Positions 1 to 11,127 of a stretch of 64,000 bases of DNA are shown piece after piece. The DNA lies in NCBI GenBank assembly GCA_031002005.1, contig CM061918.1:59153478-59217477 (forward strand), written 5' to 3'. A program made the position numbers and the translations under genes. Origin of the DNA: Vandiemenella viatica. Lineage: Eukaryota; Arthropoda; Insecta; Orthoptera; Morabidae. The notes below the pieces were generated by a model. The model had not been told where the DNA came from and ran no database searches. It saw only the letters and a list, made by a program, of their open reading frames with translations. Every line of letters starts with the position of its first letter. Position 1 is the first letter of the stretch.

Positions 1-897
1 TGTTATTTGATTTAAATTCAATTTTTACTTTTAATTATTAACAGCATAATATAATTCTGCCAGGTTGCCTATCAAAATATGGCCGCAAGTATTTTTAATT
101 GAATTTTTCAAAAAATTAATTCAATTGTTTTTTTCTTTTTTTTTAAATAAAACTTATAATTCGTTTCAAAGAGAGACACGTAAAGAACATAAAAAGTTTG
201 GGTTGCTTATGTAAAAGTAGTCGCAAGTAGGGATTGCCAGCTGTTGAAGTAAGCGCACAACACCATCTTACAGACGATGTGGTGCGCTTACTCTCTCTCG
301 CTCTTACATATCTTTAATCCAGTAGAATCGTATTATGCTATTAATAATTATATATAATATTGCATTTAATTTAATTAACAGATGGTCAAAGAAATCATGC
401 AGCGGGATCTTGGACTATCAAGAGAATTGTTCAATATCATATACGGGAAAAGAGAGACAGATCTGATATTACTCTATTGAAAGATGCTAACAATATTGGT
501 GCATTTTAACAGTTTCATTAATAACAAAAAACATTATTAATTAGAGGGTTGAGATTGGTGTAGTTACACTATTTATTTATATGTATATATATATTTGGTG
601 CCTTATTTTACATCTGCAATTTTCAATCGCCCCGTTCCGCTATTGGTAATCTATTTATTTTGTTAGCTAATAAATTGCTTACTACATTAAATCCTCTTTT
701 GGTGGATCATGCGAATATAGTGAAAAATTGTTTGATGCAGCTCTAAAAGCCGGATATAATAATGGAAAACGGAGGACGGCTGTTTGTCCTCAACGCTCCT
801 TAAATTTGTCTTGGACCAGAAACACCTCCTATGTTCTCTTCAACGCCCAAAAGTTTAAACTATAAGGTCCCAACCTTTATGGCCTACTACCCCCATT

Positions 898-898
<1 letters not shown>

Positions 899-934
<36 letters not shown>
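899..934. repeat. TA dinucleotide microsatellite
   Basis: An uninterrupted run of about 18 TA units in an AT-rich region. Confidence 0.9.
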
Positions 935-941
<7 letters not shown>

Positions 942-1929
942 TCTTTCTCCCGTTTTAAACCAAACTGTTCCAATTTTTTAGGGTCATATCCCACTTTTTC
1001 AAGACATTATTCTATGGGACCCCTTTCAGGTTAATAATACTATATTACGTATTGAAAAATGACGGATTTTTTAAATTACTCTATTAAATAATAGTAACAA
1101 TATTGGTGTACTGCTCAAAGCTTGATTAACAAATTCATATAATACTATTACTAACAGGACTGAGAGCTTGGTGCAATGACACTAATATTTCGATATCTGT
1201 TGGAATATTCAATATCAACAATCTTATGTTACCGATATGAGTTGGTCCACATAAGTTATCCTTTGAATGTGCCCCGCAGAAACTGTTCTGAAATTTTACA
1301 TTCACACTTGCGCTGAAGTAACTTGAAAATAATGACCTGTGAAAGCTAGTAAATATAGTTATTACTGATCGAGACGAAACATAAACACACACACGCTGTG
1401 GTGTTCCGTGAGGTGCATTGTGAATGGTGCCTCTCGTTAATGTACTAGTCAGAAAGGTATTACGAACAGTACTGACTGATGTTTCTTATACGACAATTAA
1501 AAATACTTGTTGAAACATTTGTTCGGTGATTTTTAGTATTAATAAAACTTTTCAGCGTCTGCACTTGGAAATATTTCCCAGTGGGGAGGCTGTTAATGTT
1601 CGCCACTCCTGTACCTAAAATCCCCTCTATGACCTCTTCGATGCCCACCGGGGGGCGGTACCAATCCTGTTGGGAACCAGTGGTTTAAACGGTCTTCATC
1701 AAATCCATGCTGGTGTTCTCAACGTGAGGAGCCACTAAGTGTCCTGTTCGAACAGGGACACTGCAAAACCATTTATTGTTTGTTTTTCCATCGGATCGGC
1801 ATCCTCCATTATTAAAATATCTGCCTGTCTCCATATTCTTCGTTTATATCTATTTTTCATCCCCCAGTTCCTCATAGCAATCGAGGTCTGGATCAACCAG
1901 GGATGATAAACACTGTCTGCTCTTATTCA

Positions 1930-2180
1930 GAAAGTTTTTTTTCTGCTGTTATCATTCTCTCGATCTGTTTGATGCAATACTTGGTCGTTTCCTATCTTGC
2001 GTTAACCTCTTTATCTCAACATACCCCCTTCAACCTACGTCCTCAATTATCTGCTTCATATATACAAATCTCTCTCTTCCTGTACAATTTTTCCTTCGCC
2101 TGTTCCCTTCAGTAACAAATTAACCAATCCAGAATGTCTCAAAATATGACCCACTATCCTGTTTCTTCTTTCTGTTCGTT
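1930..2180 (-). mobile_element. RTE-type LINE 3' end, remnant
   Basis: Read on the minus strand this matches the better copy at 43060-43518: the segment for GHxLRHxxLVNLL, the EGxxEGK region, the KQIIEDVG region and the terminal gatgacagcaaaaa tail. It is frameshifted and 5'-truncated, so it is a dead copy. Confidence 0.7.
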
Positions 2181-2425
2181 TCCTCACTCAAACATGTTCT
2201 GTTGCAACATCAATGCAAGATAAATATGTTCCAGCTTTAGTGCTTCTCACCCATTTTGGTTGTTTTCCGCGACGATGTACGACTGTTGACGTCAAATATG
2301 AGATGAAATATCGATAAATACTTTGCAGTAAGGTAACGTGCTTAACACGCGAGATGGCGAACGATAATTTGCATGGTGCTGGGTCGCCATGTGGGATATA
2401 TGATGTCATGGATGGTACTTTGCAG

Positions 2426-2737
2426 GATGACGAAGAGGAGGACGGAGGCGAGTCGGAGGTGACTCCGACGCTGCCCCCGACCGGGGGCGGTGGCGTGTTC
2501 GTCACCAAGACGTACCTGACGACGTACACGTACCTGACGACGCTGCTGGCCGCCGACGGCGCCACCGTCGTGACGAGCAGCGAGCGCGTCGTCAGCAACG
2601 TGGCGACCGAGTACGCGGCCGAGCCTCCGAGACTGGGCGTCCACCGCGACGAGCCGGGCCAGGGCATCACCGTGGCGCCCGGACAGCAGCCACTCTCCAC
2701 GGGCGTGCTGCTCACCACCTACAGCTACCACCTCCAG
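2426..2737 (+). CDS. Exon 1: first aromatic/Thr repeat
   Basis: The acceptor is tttgcag before GATGAC and the donor follows CTCCAG (gtcaga). Phase is 0 to 0 over 104 codons. The exon opens with the acidic stretch DDEEEDGGESE, then PTLPPTGGGG, then the first repeat: TKTYLTTYTYLTTLL, a short Ala/Asp/Gly linker and TVVTSSERVVSNVATE. After GITVAPGQ the next repeat begins as LLTTYSYHLQ and continues across the intron. The frame stays open upstream to an ATG at 2354, but the 24 extra residues have no signal-peptide character and the tttgcag acceptor fits exon composition better. The exon is about 65% GC against roughly 37% in the flanks. Function unknown. Confidence 0.87.
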
Positions 2738-5700
2738 GTCAGACACTGTGCCCTAGAGGATAGGATACAGATGCGCCTCAACTTCCAGGCGCAGTTTGCT
2801 ACTGCAATACCAGTAGACCCATCATCCACAAGTGGTAATGGGACGTTGGATTGGTTGGTTGCTTTGGAACTGTTGCTCGGCTTGCTCGCGACTTGTCGGT
2901 TGACATCCAGACACTGCACGCTAGTATAACAAGATTGTTGTGTTTCCTGTTCCCCTTAGGATCTCGAGAAACGCATCTACAACTTCCGGATGCGCCATAG
3001 CTATCATCCGAAGGCAGTAGAATGAAGGATAGGATCGAGACATGTCTAAAATAACGTCCAGGAACAGTTCGCTAGATGAATAAGATTACACCCATCTTCC
3101 TCAAGTGGTAGTGGGATGCTGGATGGGATGGTTGGTTGAGTAGAACGTGGTTACTCGAGAGGCGGTAACACCTGATGTGGTCACAGCGCGTTTATGGATC
3201 TTTATGATAATTCCATGAAATGAGGTTTTAGAAGTGTACATTCCGATTTCCAGACGGTTTCTTTATAATGACCTAAGGACCACGAGAACTGGATGTTGAT
3301 ACTTACAGCAATGTTAGCAGTCCCTCCCGATTGGCTCAGTTGGTTGTGGCACCGTGATGGTGTCCGCTGATGACAAGGTGTTACCTGTTTCGAGTGAAAA
3401 GAAATGTTCATGATCAGCATTTGTCCGGTGGGGTAGAAGAGTCGTGGTATACAATTCCTAATCACCGGATTGTGCTCCAGGGTCCTGAGTTAAATCTCAA
3501 ATCTCTACACAGTTCGTATGGAGTGAGGGCATAAGGCGCTGTTGATAATGATTCGTCTGTTGGGTGGGGATATTAAGCTTGGTGACCACTTTTGTATCTT
3601 TCGGAAGAGAAGAAAGGACAAGCTGATACCCGGTGCCTACTCATTCAGGCCAACTCTTTCAAGAGACACCACGTGGGCAGCCAGCTTAACGTTTCCATCC
3701 GACGAACAAATCAACTGTGTCGTATGCCATCACTCCGTTTGAGAGTTAACCCGTGACTTTGATGTAGAAAATGAAGATTAGGAATCGTGCTCCACCGTCT
3801 CTCCTACCCTGTGCACCAGCTACTGATGAACGAAATTCCGTCCTCCACCAGTACACGAAAGTTAACCACGTGTCAGCTCAGGACACTGTCATACTGCCGT
3901 AACAACTGAACCAACGGGACGGGTTGTATTATGTATGGTCAAGTTTTATAACTGATCTGGTAGCCTTTAGAAATTTAGAGGGGATCTTTTGTCTGCAACT
4001 ATCATATTTATTCGCTGCTGGATATTGTTTACGACCTGTATAAATTTAAGTGAGGTGTGTCGTTAATTTCCTTTATGATAATTTACTGTTTATTTGAAAG
4101 GATTTCCTTATTTGTATGACAGACTTTATAGCTTAAAATCATTGGACTGTGATTATTAATGAATGAATATGAAATTAATGCAACATATCACTAGGTTTTG
4201 TTTGATCTCTAAACGTCAAAACAAATAGTTTTATCAATTTGAATAAGGTTATGTTTTATTAAACGACAGTCATATTGAATGGAATTTTAAATATTTTCAT
4301 TTACATGGCACTTTAGTGCGATCGATTGCTGTAAAAATGTAAACAACTATAGATCAATGCGCTACTAAATCCCCGAAGTTGACAGCATTCTCGGTTGAAG
4401 TGGCTGTGGCTGTGTCTGTAGATGTCGCATGTGAAACGCAATCTCCCCACTGTAATTGCAATAGGACGGAGATATAACAATCTTGATTGAATTATGTCAT
4501 AAGGTAACTATTGCACTCTGCAACAATAGTAAAGCCAAAGCGAAGACTTTTTGTTGTTTTAAAGATAGGTACAACAATGATTATTTGTCTAATTGTTAAA
4601 ATAAGTGGCACTTTCAGATATAAAATAGCAGGAATACGTTATGATATTGCAGAAGGTATAAATGGTGGGTCAGTAACTGACGTAAAGCGTACAGCTTACT
4701 CCATTAGTATCGGAGGAAAACACAGACCAGATATATATCAACGTTTCCAGATGTGGAATCTCATCTTTCAATGTCCACAGTGAAACTACTGCAGCTGATC
4801 GGGACATAAAACACGCAGTCTCTCTTGGGTTGTCTGGAGTTTCAGGAAAGTGTCGAACGTGGCCAATTTCGCAGAAAAACTAGTTTCTTCAATTTGCAAA
4901 TATGAAGCGGAGCACCGGAATCACGTCGGTGATTCTCTGAATGGCCTGCCTAATTTGACAGCTTTCTCGGCGTCAGGGAAATAATGTGTTTCCAAAGACA
5001 CTAGATACGAAGCTGTTATTCTCTCACATCCGAATGCCGCCGTTCATGTCACCGCGCTGAATATAATCTTATTTCCTTGGTTCTTTGACCACTAATACTC
5101 TTTGTCGCCTTTAATCGCGTAAAAATATCTTCGTCATACTCATAAAGTCAGCTTTAAGGATCTTACAACAGATCCGTCAGAGGCAACGTTAATGGCTGCT
5201 TTGATCCCACCTTCAAAGCGATCGAGAGCGATTCTAACTCTTTTAACAGATGTGGTGTCACCTTACTACTGAATTTCCGAGATATTTTTTTTACTACACC
5301 TGTCATGAAATTTAAATTGTTGGTTCCGCTAATAATAATAATTGCGTGACATCGTAATGACCTAATGACAGGTTTTCTATTGGCTGCGCAAACCACCCCT
5401 GTCGTAGCCACTTTAATCTAACCCGGTAGTCCCAGCGGGTACAGGGGACCTACAGTTAATGTGGAATGCGAAATACAAAAGCGTTCTGGCCTACTTCCTA
5501 TTACACAGCAAGCTGTGCCAGAGGTGAAGATCGGGTTAAGGGCCTAAGAAAATCCTCGCCGAGAAACCTGGGACCTTTCGATCCCCAGTCAGACACTTAA
5601 GTCACTGAGCCACTAGACCACTCGTTGACTGTCCTACTGTCAGTCCCTCATTGTCACTGGCAGGTATTTGTCGTGACTGCCATCTGTAGCTACAGCCGGT

Positions 5701-5973
5701 TGAGTTAATACAGGCGGATCAAGGTCAGTCAGCTCTATCCCCACTCCGCTGCTGCTCCCCCTACATGAGAAGAAGAAATTTGCCACTCGCCCACCAGTAC
5801 ACAGCTTTCAAGTCGGAGAGGTTGGAAGGGTTGGGCGATTGGCCAGGAGAATATGACCTTGAGCCGGGATTAACAGGGTATAACTGTTTTTCATCGATAA
5901 TATTACTATAAACACAGTGAAACATTACAGAGGTGGCGGGGACGTGGTGCTGAGGCTGTTTGTGTGTGTGCAG
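2738..5973. other. Intron 1 (3.2 kb)
   Basis: Just after exon 1 there are two related, diverged segments (about 2755-2930 and 3025-3160) sharing acccatc-tcc-caagtggtaatggga patterns, an old local duplication. The stretch 3320-3740 has a tRNA-like box (tggctcagttggtt) and may be a diverged SINE. A SINE-C copy lies at 5425-5640. I see nothing recognisable in 3750-5420. Confidence 0.6.
5425..5640 (-). mobile_element. tRNA-headed SINE, family C
   Basis: On the minus strand it begins with a tRNA-like head (A box tggtctagtggctcagtga, B-box-like gatcgaaaggtcccagg), followed by a body that matches the plus-strand copy near 37585-37745 through aggccag-cg-ttcgtattc and aactgtaggtccc. Two copies in opposite orientation support a dispersed family. 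Confidence 0.6.
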
Positions 5974-6117
5974 GGCGGTGAGGGCGACTCGTGGTCGTCG
6001 GAGCGCACAGTGACCAACACGCTGACGGCCGCCACAGAGGCCTTCGAGCCGAGTCCTCCGCAGACCAACACCTACGTCGGCACTCTGGACGGCGCCACCA
6101 CCCTGCCCGGCGGACAG
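5974..6117 (+). CDS. Exon 2: end of second aromatic/Thr repeat
   Basis: The acceptor is tgtgtgtgcag before GGCGGT and the donor is CAG followed by gtgaga. Phase is 0 to 0 over 48 codons. It completes the repeat begun in exon 1: LLTTYSYHLQ joins GGEGDSWSSERTVTNTLTA, which parallels the TVVTSSERVVSNVATE half of repeat 1. It then reads FEPSPPQTNTYVGTLDGATT and ends in LPGGQ exactly at the splice site. The start is fixed by the pyrimidine/GT-rich tract and by phase agreement with both neighbours. No other function can be assigned. Confidence 0.87.
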
Positions 6118-7821
6118 GTGAGACTCCACACACTGTAGCAACGCGAGCGCTCTGCTCAGTTCGTATGACCTACTCACTTTTGAACATGTTTCACCCAATA
6201 TATGTGACTTTGTGGTGGAAGCATTACCGCCACTGTTGCGTAGAGCTAGCAAAGTGAATAGGAGTTAGCATTAGAAATGATATCATGAAGGAAAGGTTAA
6301 GGTAGTTTTTTTAATTAAGTCAAATAAACCGTTTGTAGCATAACGAGTTTCATAGAAAAAGTATAGTAGACTGAAGGATACTCTGAGAAAAGTTCGTTGT
6401 CATGGGAACAATAGAGTAACAAACCGAGCGAGCGAGGTTTAACTTTAGTGTGTATATGACTCCATGCTAATCGGCCAGTCATTGCTAAAAAAGGATCTTA
6501 TATCTTTGGATATCTGACTTTTGAATGCAGCTTGAATATATGACAAGGAATGATATGAAAGTTTGTTACTATTCATGTATAAAAGATTAAGTTTATACAT
6601 TTGGAGATTCAAGTTCTAAACGAATTAAAACGGCCCTGGCGACCGAAAACATGAAGCTCTAAAGAGCAAGACTAATAGCCATGTAATAACAACATAGACA
6701 TAATAAACAAATACAATATGTTGTACATACCACACAACAACACATACATTTAAGAAATGCGGTTCACTGGGAAAATATTTGAACAACTTGGAGTCCCTTT
6801 CCTTAGCCTACATAGAGCATGATGGAATAGACTATCCTACACTAAATAATTATCCAGAAAGTAACTGTTACATTTTCTCATGACTGTTGATTGGCAGAGG
6901 TCGCGTTGGGGAGAACGTCGCTTTGGCTGGCCGCTGTTCACGTGCAGAGAAATTTTTGAAATCTGAAAATATGCGGTAACTTGAGACCAGATCAAACAGC
7001 TCAAAAATAAAGGGATGTAACTTTCACTTTTTTTGCTGTGTCAGTCTTTCGGCTGGTTTGATGAAATCCTCTATCTCTTCCTGTCTTGAGCTAACCTCTT
7101 CAACTCTACATATCCCTTACAACCAACATCCTGAATATCTACTTCATATATTCTAATCTCTGTCTTCCTCTACAGTTCTTACCTTCGACTGTTCCCTCCA
7201 CTAACAAATTAAACAAACCAGCATGTCTCAAAATATGACTTACCAGCCTGTCTCTTCTTTCTGCTTCTTCCACAATCTTCTTTCCTCACCCATTATTTCG
7301 AAAACTTGTTCATTTCATACTTTTTCTATCCACTTGATTTTCAGCATTCTTCTGTAGCACTGCACCACATTTCAAATGCTTTAATTTTCTTTTTTGTAAC
7401 TTTCATAAGATACAGCATACTGGTTATCTCAAGTGTTTTCACAATGAACTCGACTTGTACTCTGAAGTATCTAAGCTAACATGCAATAAACATCCAAAAT
7501 ATTTTGGGGTTAAAATAACATGTGGCTAAAACTGCTTCGAAGCCAACACCCACATTATGTACATGCAATTATACATTATATAGAGTAAGTACCGAAGGAT
7601 AGTCAGCTTCCACCCTAAAATCTCTTCCCACCTTAAGTCCACAAAGTCAACCTCAGTCCGTTCTGGCTAACTGAAGTATGAAGGATTCGGCACAGGGATA
7701 CAAGACGGATTCTTACGTTATGTTATCAGTAAATAATGGTTACTATAGTAGTGGATATCTTACCGAGTTGGTGTACAACCATCCAGTCTAACATCCGATG
7801 GTCCTCATCTGGTTGTCGCAG
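6118..7821. other. Intron 2 (1.7 kb)
   Basis: AT-rich. An RTE-type LINE 3' fragment on the minus strand occupies about 7026-7460. The rest, including 6120-7020, shows no recognisable element or exon. Confidence 0.6.
7026..7460 (-). mobile_element. RTE-type LINE 3' region, remnant
   Basis: The reverse complement carries the same reverse-transcriptase C-terminal pattern as the copy at 43060-43518, ending in a tgacacagcaaaaaaa-like tail at the 7026 side. Multiple stops and frameshifts mark it as an old, 5'-truncated copy. Confidence 0.7.
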
Positions 7822-8085
7822 GTTCTGCCGGCTGGTGCCACCGTGACGCGAGTCGTGGTGTCCGAGACGCAACCGCGTCCGCAGCCGAGCACCACGGAGG
7901 TGGTGAAGACGTACCTGGCCACCTACATGTACGTGCGCACAGTGGTCGACGACCTGGGCAGCCCCTCGCTCTCCACCATGACGGTCACCTCCACAGAGAT
8001 CGTCACCGACCGCTTCTACCTGCCAGCCACCAAGCGCCCAACCACCACATCTTCCGCCACCATCGAGGACCAGACGGTCTCCACG
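7822..8085 (+). CDS. Exon 3: third aromatic/Thr repeat
   Basis: The acceptor is ggttgtcgcag before GTTCTG; the donor is ACG followed by gtcagt. Phase is 0 to 0 over 88 codons. It begins VLPAGATVTRVVVSETQPRPQ and then has a diverged repeat, VVKTYLATYMYVRTVVDD with STMTVTSTEIVTDRFY, about 60 residues after the previous one. The end is rich in Thr/Ser (KRPTTTSSATIEDQTVST), a likely O-glycosylated spacer if the protein is secreted (inference). The GPGQ-like ending of exon 2 plus ValLeuPro here reads smoothly across the junction. Confidence 0.87.
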
Positions 8086-8128
8086 GTCAGTATCACTCCA
8101 TCACAGAATGTTATAATGCCAATTAGAG

Positions 8129-8402
8129 CAGCGGTTCCCAATTTTTTTTTTTTTTTTGCCGCGGAACCCAAAGTGATTATACATTTTTTTGACGGATCAC
8201 CATTTTTATAAGCGTAAGCTGAAAAACCAGTCTCGCATCGGTAAGTCGTCACAAACGGAAGCAGAACCACAATACCCTACTCACGGAGCGGTTATGACTC
8301 TTTTCAACGAACATTTTATTTAATTCTTGGACGGAACTCTGAACCTTTGTAACTCTTCCACAGAACCCCAGGGTTCTGCGGACCACCATTTGGGAACCAC
8401 TG
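8129..8402. mobile_element. hAT-like MITE
   Basis: The ends are CAGCGGTTCCCAA and TTGGGAACCACTG, imperfect terminal inverted repeats with the CAG...CTG edges common in hAT elements. The flanking octamers (aattagag and tactaggc) match at only 4 of 8 positions, so the target duplication is eroded. A T-run follows the left end. Confidence 0.75.
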
Positions 8403-8559
8403 TACTAGGCAGTGCGCCATATTCAGTGGTTACCGTAGAACGTCATACTATCGAACACAACTCTCCCGTAATTTTAAGTGCCTCTCCAAAGTGAGCAGCT
8501 ATTGCGGGTGACTCGTTGGGTTGTGCATAATTTATTATGGATCCGACATGAAGGAGAAC

Positions 8560-8800
8560 AGGAGGGTTCAAGCTTGATGGGTGAGCGGATACGCTCTGTC
8601 CTTGCATTTTTGAGGACGTCGGTTCGAATTCCCATTCGGCCATCTAGATTTGGGTTTTCCACGGTTTACCGAAATCCCACTGGAATGGTTCCTTCAATAG
8701 CTCATGGCCAAGATTCTTCTTGTTGCTTACCCACAGTCCTTCTCCGCTTCTAGTAACCTCAAGGAAGCGAACAGTCATAAAAAAAAACGAAAACAGGGAA
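8560..8800 (+). mobile_element. tRNA-headed SINE, family A
   Basis: The plus-strand B box ggttcgaattcc is followed by the family body: gggttttccacggttt, a tccttc-atagctcatggcc segment, and an end near tctagtaacctcaagg before an A-rich tail. The same order is seen in reverse at 12612-12838, 40752-41000 and 45724-45982. Confidence 0.75.
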
Positions 8801-9395
8801 GAAGTGAAACTTGAAACAATTCTGGCCACCTCAGCTCCTGGTTTTTCCGCTTCTGTCCCTGGTCCATTTTCTTCCATTTTTGCTAGTCTGTCCATGATTC
8901 CTCCTCGACTTGTTGTCTCCAATCCGCTATTTTGGCCACTGGATTTTCCTGCGCCTAGTCTATCCATCTTATCGTCGTATTCCGCTCTTCTGAAAAATTC
9001 TCGGGTCACCGCGAAGTTTAATGTCCACATTCTCGACAGTCGAAACACCATCAACAGAGTGTTATGCTGACAATCCATACGCACTGCAGGGAGATTTGGT
9101 CTGTAATCCATATCTTTGGTCCACAACCCTTAGTTTTGTCCCTAGGGTCCCGCCTTTCATCCTTCCCCGTCTGCTACGAGTACAATCCAAAGGGAATACA
9201 TGGCCTTTGTAGACGTTGGAGTAAGGTTTGCTGTAGAGTTGCTAGGTGGTTATACTGGCAGTTCTCAAAGTTTTACTGTACTGGCTCATCCAACATGGAT
9301 CACGACCCTTAATCAAGGGAAGCCTTGTCTGTCCCCCCCCCCCAAAAAAACTCTTTATAGTAAACATCTATTCTTGCTTTTCTTCTGTTTCTAAT

Positions 9396-9534
9396 GGCGC
9401 GTTCCTACGCCGCGTGGTAGACAGGACGCGCCTTTCATCTTCTACCGCCTGGCGGTGGGTCGAGGCGCGCCGTAACTGCTAGCACATGCGGCAAAGATGA
9501 AAGGCGTTCCCCACCACGCGCCGAGGGAACGCGG
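9396..9534. mobile_element. GC-rich inverted-repeat MITE
   Basis: The left arm (gcgttcctacgccgcgtgg ... gcctttcatctt) and the reverse complement of the right arm (gcgttccctcggcgcgtgg ... gcctttcatctt) match over about 45 bases with a few differences. It lies just upstream of the exon 4 acceptor. Confidence 0.7.
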
Positions 9535-9576
9535 CTTAAGTGTGGCTGGCCACTACAACTATTGGTGTTGTTGTAG

Positions 9577-9729
9577 GTCGCGGTGACACCGACAGCGACG
9601 AGCGAGCCCGCTCTGCCGTTCCTGGTGTTCGCCACCAAGACCTACCTGACCACGTTCACCTACTTCACCACGCTGCTGCAGGCCGCCGCACCAGACAGGA
9701 CGTCCACGGTCGTCAACTCGCACACCAAG
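9577..9729 (+). CDS. Exon 4: fourth aromatic/Thr repeat, first half
   Basis: The acceptor is ttggtgttgttgtag before GTCGCG; the donor is AAG followed by gtacga. Phase is 0 to 0 over 51 codons. It reads VAVTPTATSEPALPF, then ATKTYLTTFTYFTTLL, and ends STVVNSHTK. The repeat is interrupted by the intron and continues in exon 5 as VVQNIVTETI, so the two halves join into a copy of the module seen whole in exon 1. Among the five repeats this one is closest to repeat 1. Confidence 0.88.
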
Positions 9730-10805
9730 GTACGATATATACACGACATCAATAAGGATGAAAACTATTTGGTCTCTTCTGTCTAGCGTGATATAATTAC
9801 CATTTTTTAACCCGCAGCTGATTTGAATATTTTCTCCAAATAACTGTTATAGCCTTTTGCAAATGTGGTTATGTGATTCAATTTTAAGGAAATAAGACGT
9901 TAATTATCAACTTTTATCTTAATAATTCGTCTTCCTTCGTTCGTTGGTTCGAGCGTTGAGCTTTTAATTGAGGCGACGTTTCACCCTATTCTTCTACGTC
10001 CAATCTACCAAAACGTATGACTGTATGTTAGCTGGGTGATAACCAAATATACACCCGGGGGTTATTCTACATTCGGCCTGGAGGATGCCCGCAGGCTTAG
10101 GGCGAAACGTTGCCGCAGTTCATCGACGCAATGGAGATCAACGCCGGATCCAACGAACGAAGAATGGAACTTCAGCTGTGAATACCATTGAAAGTTTTGC
10201 ACAATTAGTCTCGTTTTGCAGCTAGTACAACATCTCGTCTCTAGACTTCTGACAGACATTCTCCCTTCGTCCTAATTCCCTGCTACTCTACTCAACGTTT
10301 AAATATCTTTACATTCTCCATGCACCAAACACTGATGTTTGAAACATTGCTTCTAATGCCTTGATTTTCAGCACCTGTTCCATTTTATTATCCATGATTT
10401 TCTCTTTTCTTCTATCCTACACGTCTTACAGCTATCAGCTCTCCTTACATCGCCCCTCAACCACGCTTAGGATGGAGAACACGACACTGTTAATAGTACT
10501 AACAATCTGAGCCAAGGTTTTGTTGCTTCTATATGATCTATAAATAATTTTTTCTTACCTTCGATCTGTCCCATTGTCTATTTCTCCATTACTGGTTACT
10601 TTACTTCACATATAACGAGAGCATCTTATCAAAGAACATCACAGTTTATGATGTGTGAATACTTCTGTATATCTAGATTATCTTCTTGTTTTAGGCAGCA
10701 AGTTTTTGTTCATTTTTCCAGCTTTGTTTCCCCGGACTTTCTTCACCACTCTAACTTTTTGAACTTGTAGTGGAGGAGATGCCGAGCACAGTGTTTGTGT
10801 TGCAG
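9730..10805. other. Intron 4 (1.1 kb)
   Basis: A foldback repeat occupies about 9929-10172. The remainder is AT-rich without recognisable features. The acceptor region before exon 5 is not strongly pyrimidine-rich. Confidence 0.55.
9929..10172. repeat. Foldback repeat
   Basis: Left arm tcttccttcgttcgttgg ... cgacgtttcaccct and right arm agggcgaaacgttgccg ... ccaacgaacgaagaat are reverse complements with scattered differences. The cgaaacgtt core recurs in other foldback structures of this window. Confidence 0.6.
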
Positions 10806-11065
10806 GTGGTGCAGAACATCGTGACGGAGACGATCCCGCCCAGTCTGTTGGGCTCCGAGCAGCTGGAGGCTCTGCGCAACTCGCTGCGCGCCACCTCCTC
10901 GGCCAAGGCGACCCTACCAGGAGGCCAGGAGGTGGCCGCCACGGCCATGCAGACCGACCTGTCGCCGACCAGGACCGAGGACCCGGGCCAGCAGGCCACC
11001 ACGGAGGCCACCACTGCGCCGCCAGAACCCGTCCAGCTCGCACCCTCCATGGAGTCACCTCAGCC
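10806..11065 (+). CDS. Exon 5: end of fourth repeat and Gln/Thr-rich spacer
   Basis: The acceptor is gtttgtgttgcag before GTGGTG; the donor is CAGCC followed by gtgagt, a strong consensus. Phase is 0 to 2 (86 codons plus two bases). VVQNIVTETIPPS completes repeat 4. A spacer then reads LGSEQLEALRNSLRATSS, a short helical-looking stretch, TLPGGQ, and a Thr/Ala/Pro-rich end (TEATTAPPEPVQLAP). A TGA just past the donor would end the frame if the intron were retained, which supports splicing here. Confidence 0.86.
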
Positions 11066-11127
11066 GTGAGTTGACAGTCCCAAACATCACAACAATCATA
11101 TATATTATTTCTGGAAGGTGATTTTTT

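Larger units (their letters stand above)
1..2425. other. Upstream flank or intron, no exon found
   Basis: AT-rich sequence with no coding block of the composition seen downstream. It holds a short hairpin near 248-292, a pair of related segments (about 470-580 and 1078-1190) that look like two copies of an old repeat, a TA microsatellite near 899-934, and a minus-strand RTE-type 3' end near 1930-2180. The upstream exons of the gene are probably to the left of the window. Confidence 0.6.
8086..9576. other. Intron 3 (1.5 kb)
   Basis: Holds a hAT-like MITE (8129-8402), a SINE-A copy (about 8560-8800) and a GC-rich inverted-repeat MITE (9396-9534) ending 42 bases before the next exon. The segment 8800-9390 has a C-run and an A-run near 9334-9351 but nothing recognisable. 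Confidence 0.65.

Noticed and set aside
2354..2425. ATG at 2354 as the start of the gene
   Set aside because: The 24 residues before exon 1 have no signal-peptide or conserved character, composition changes at the tttgcag acceptor, and exon 1 begins in the middle of a modular protein.
2941..3002. Possible extra exon after a pyrimidine-rich tag near 2958
   Set aside because: The acceptor looks good (cctgttccccttag), but the frame is short, of intron composition, and would end at a stop without a usable donor.
8644..9126. 160-codon minus-strand frame
   Set aside because: It overlaps a SINE-A body and unrecognised intron sequence; no domain, no splice context, no codon bias.
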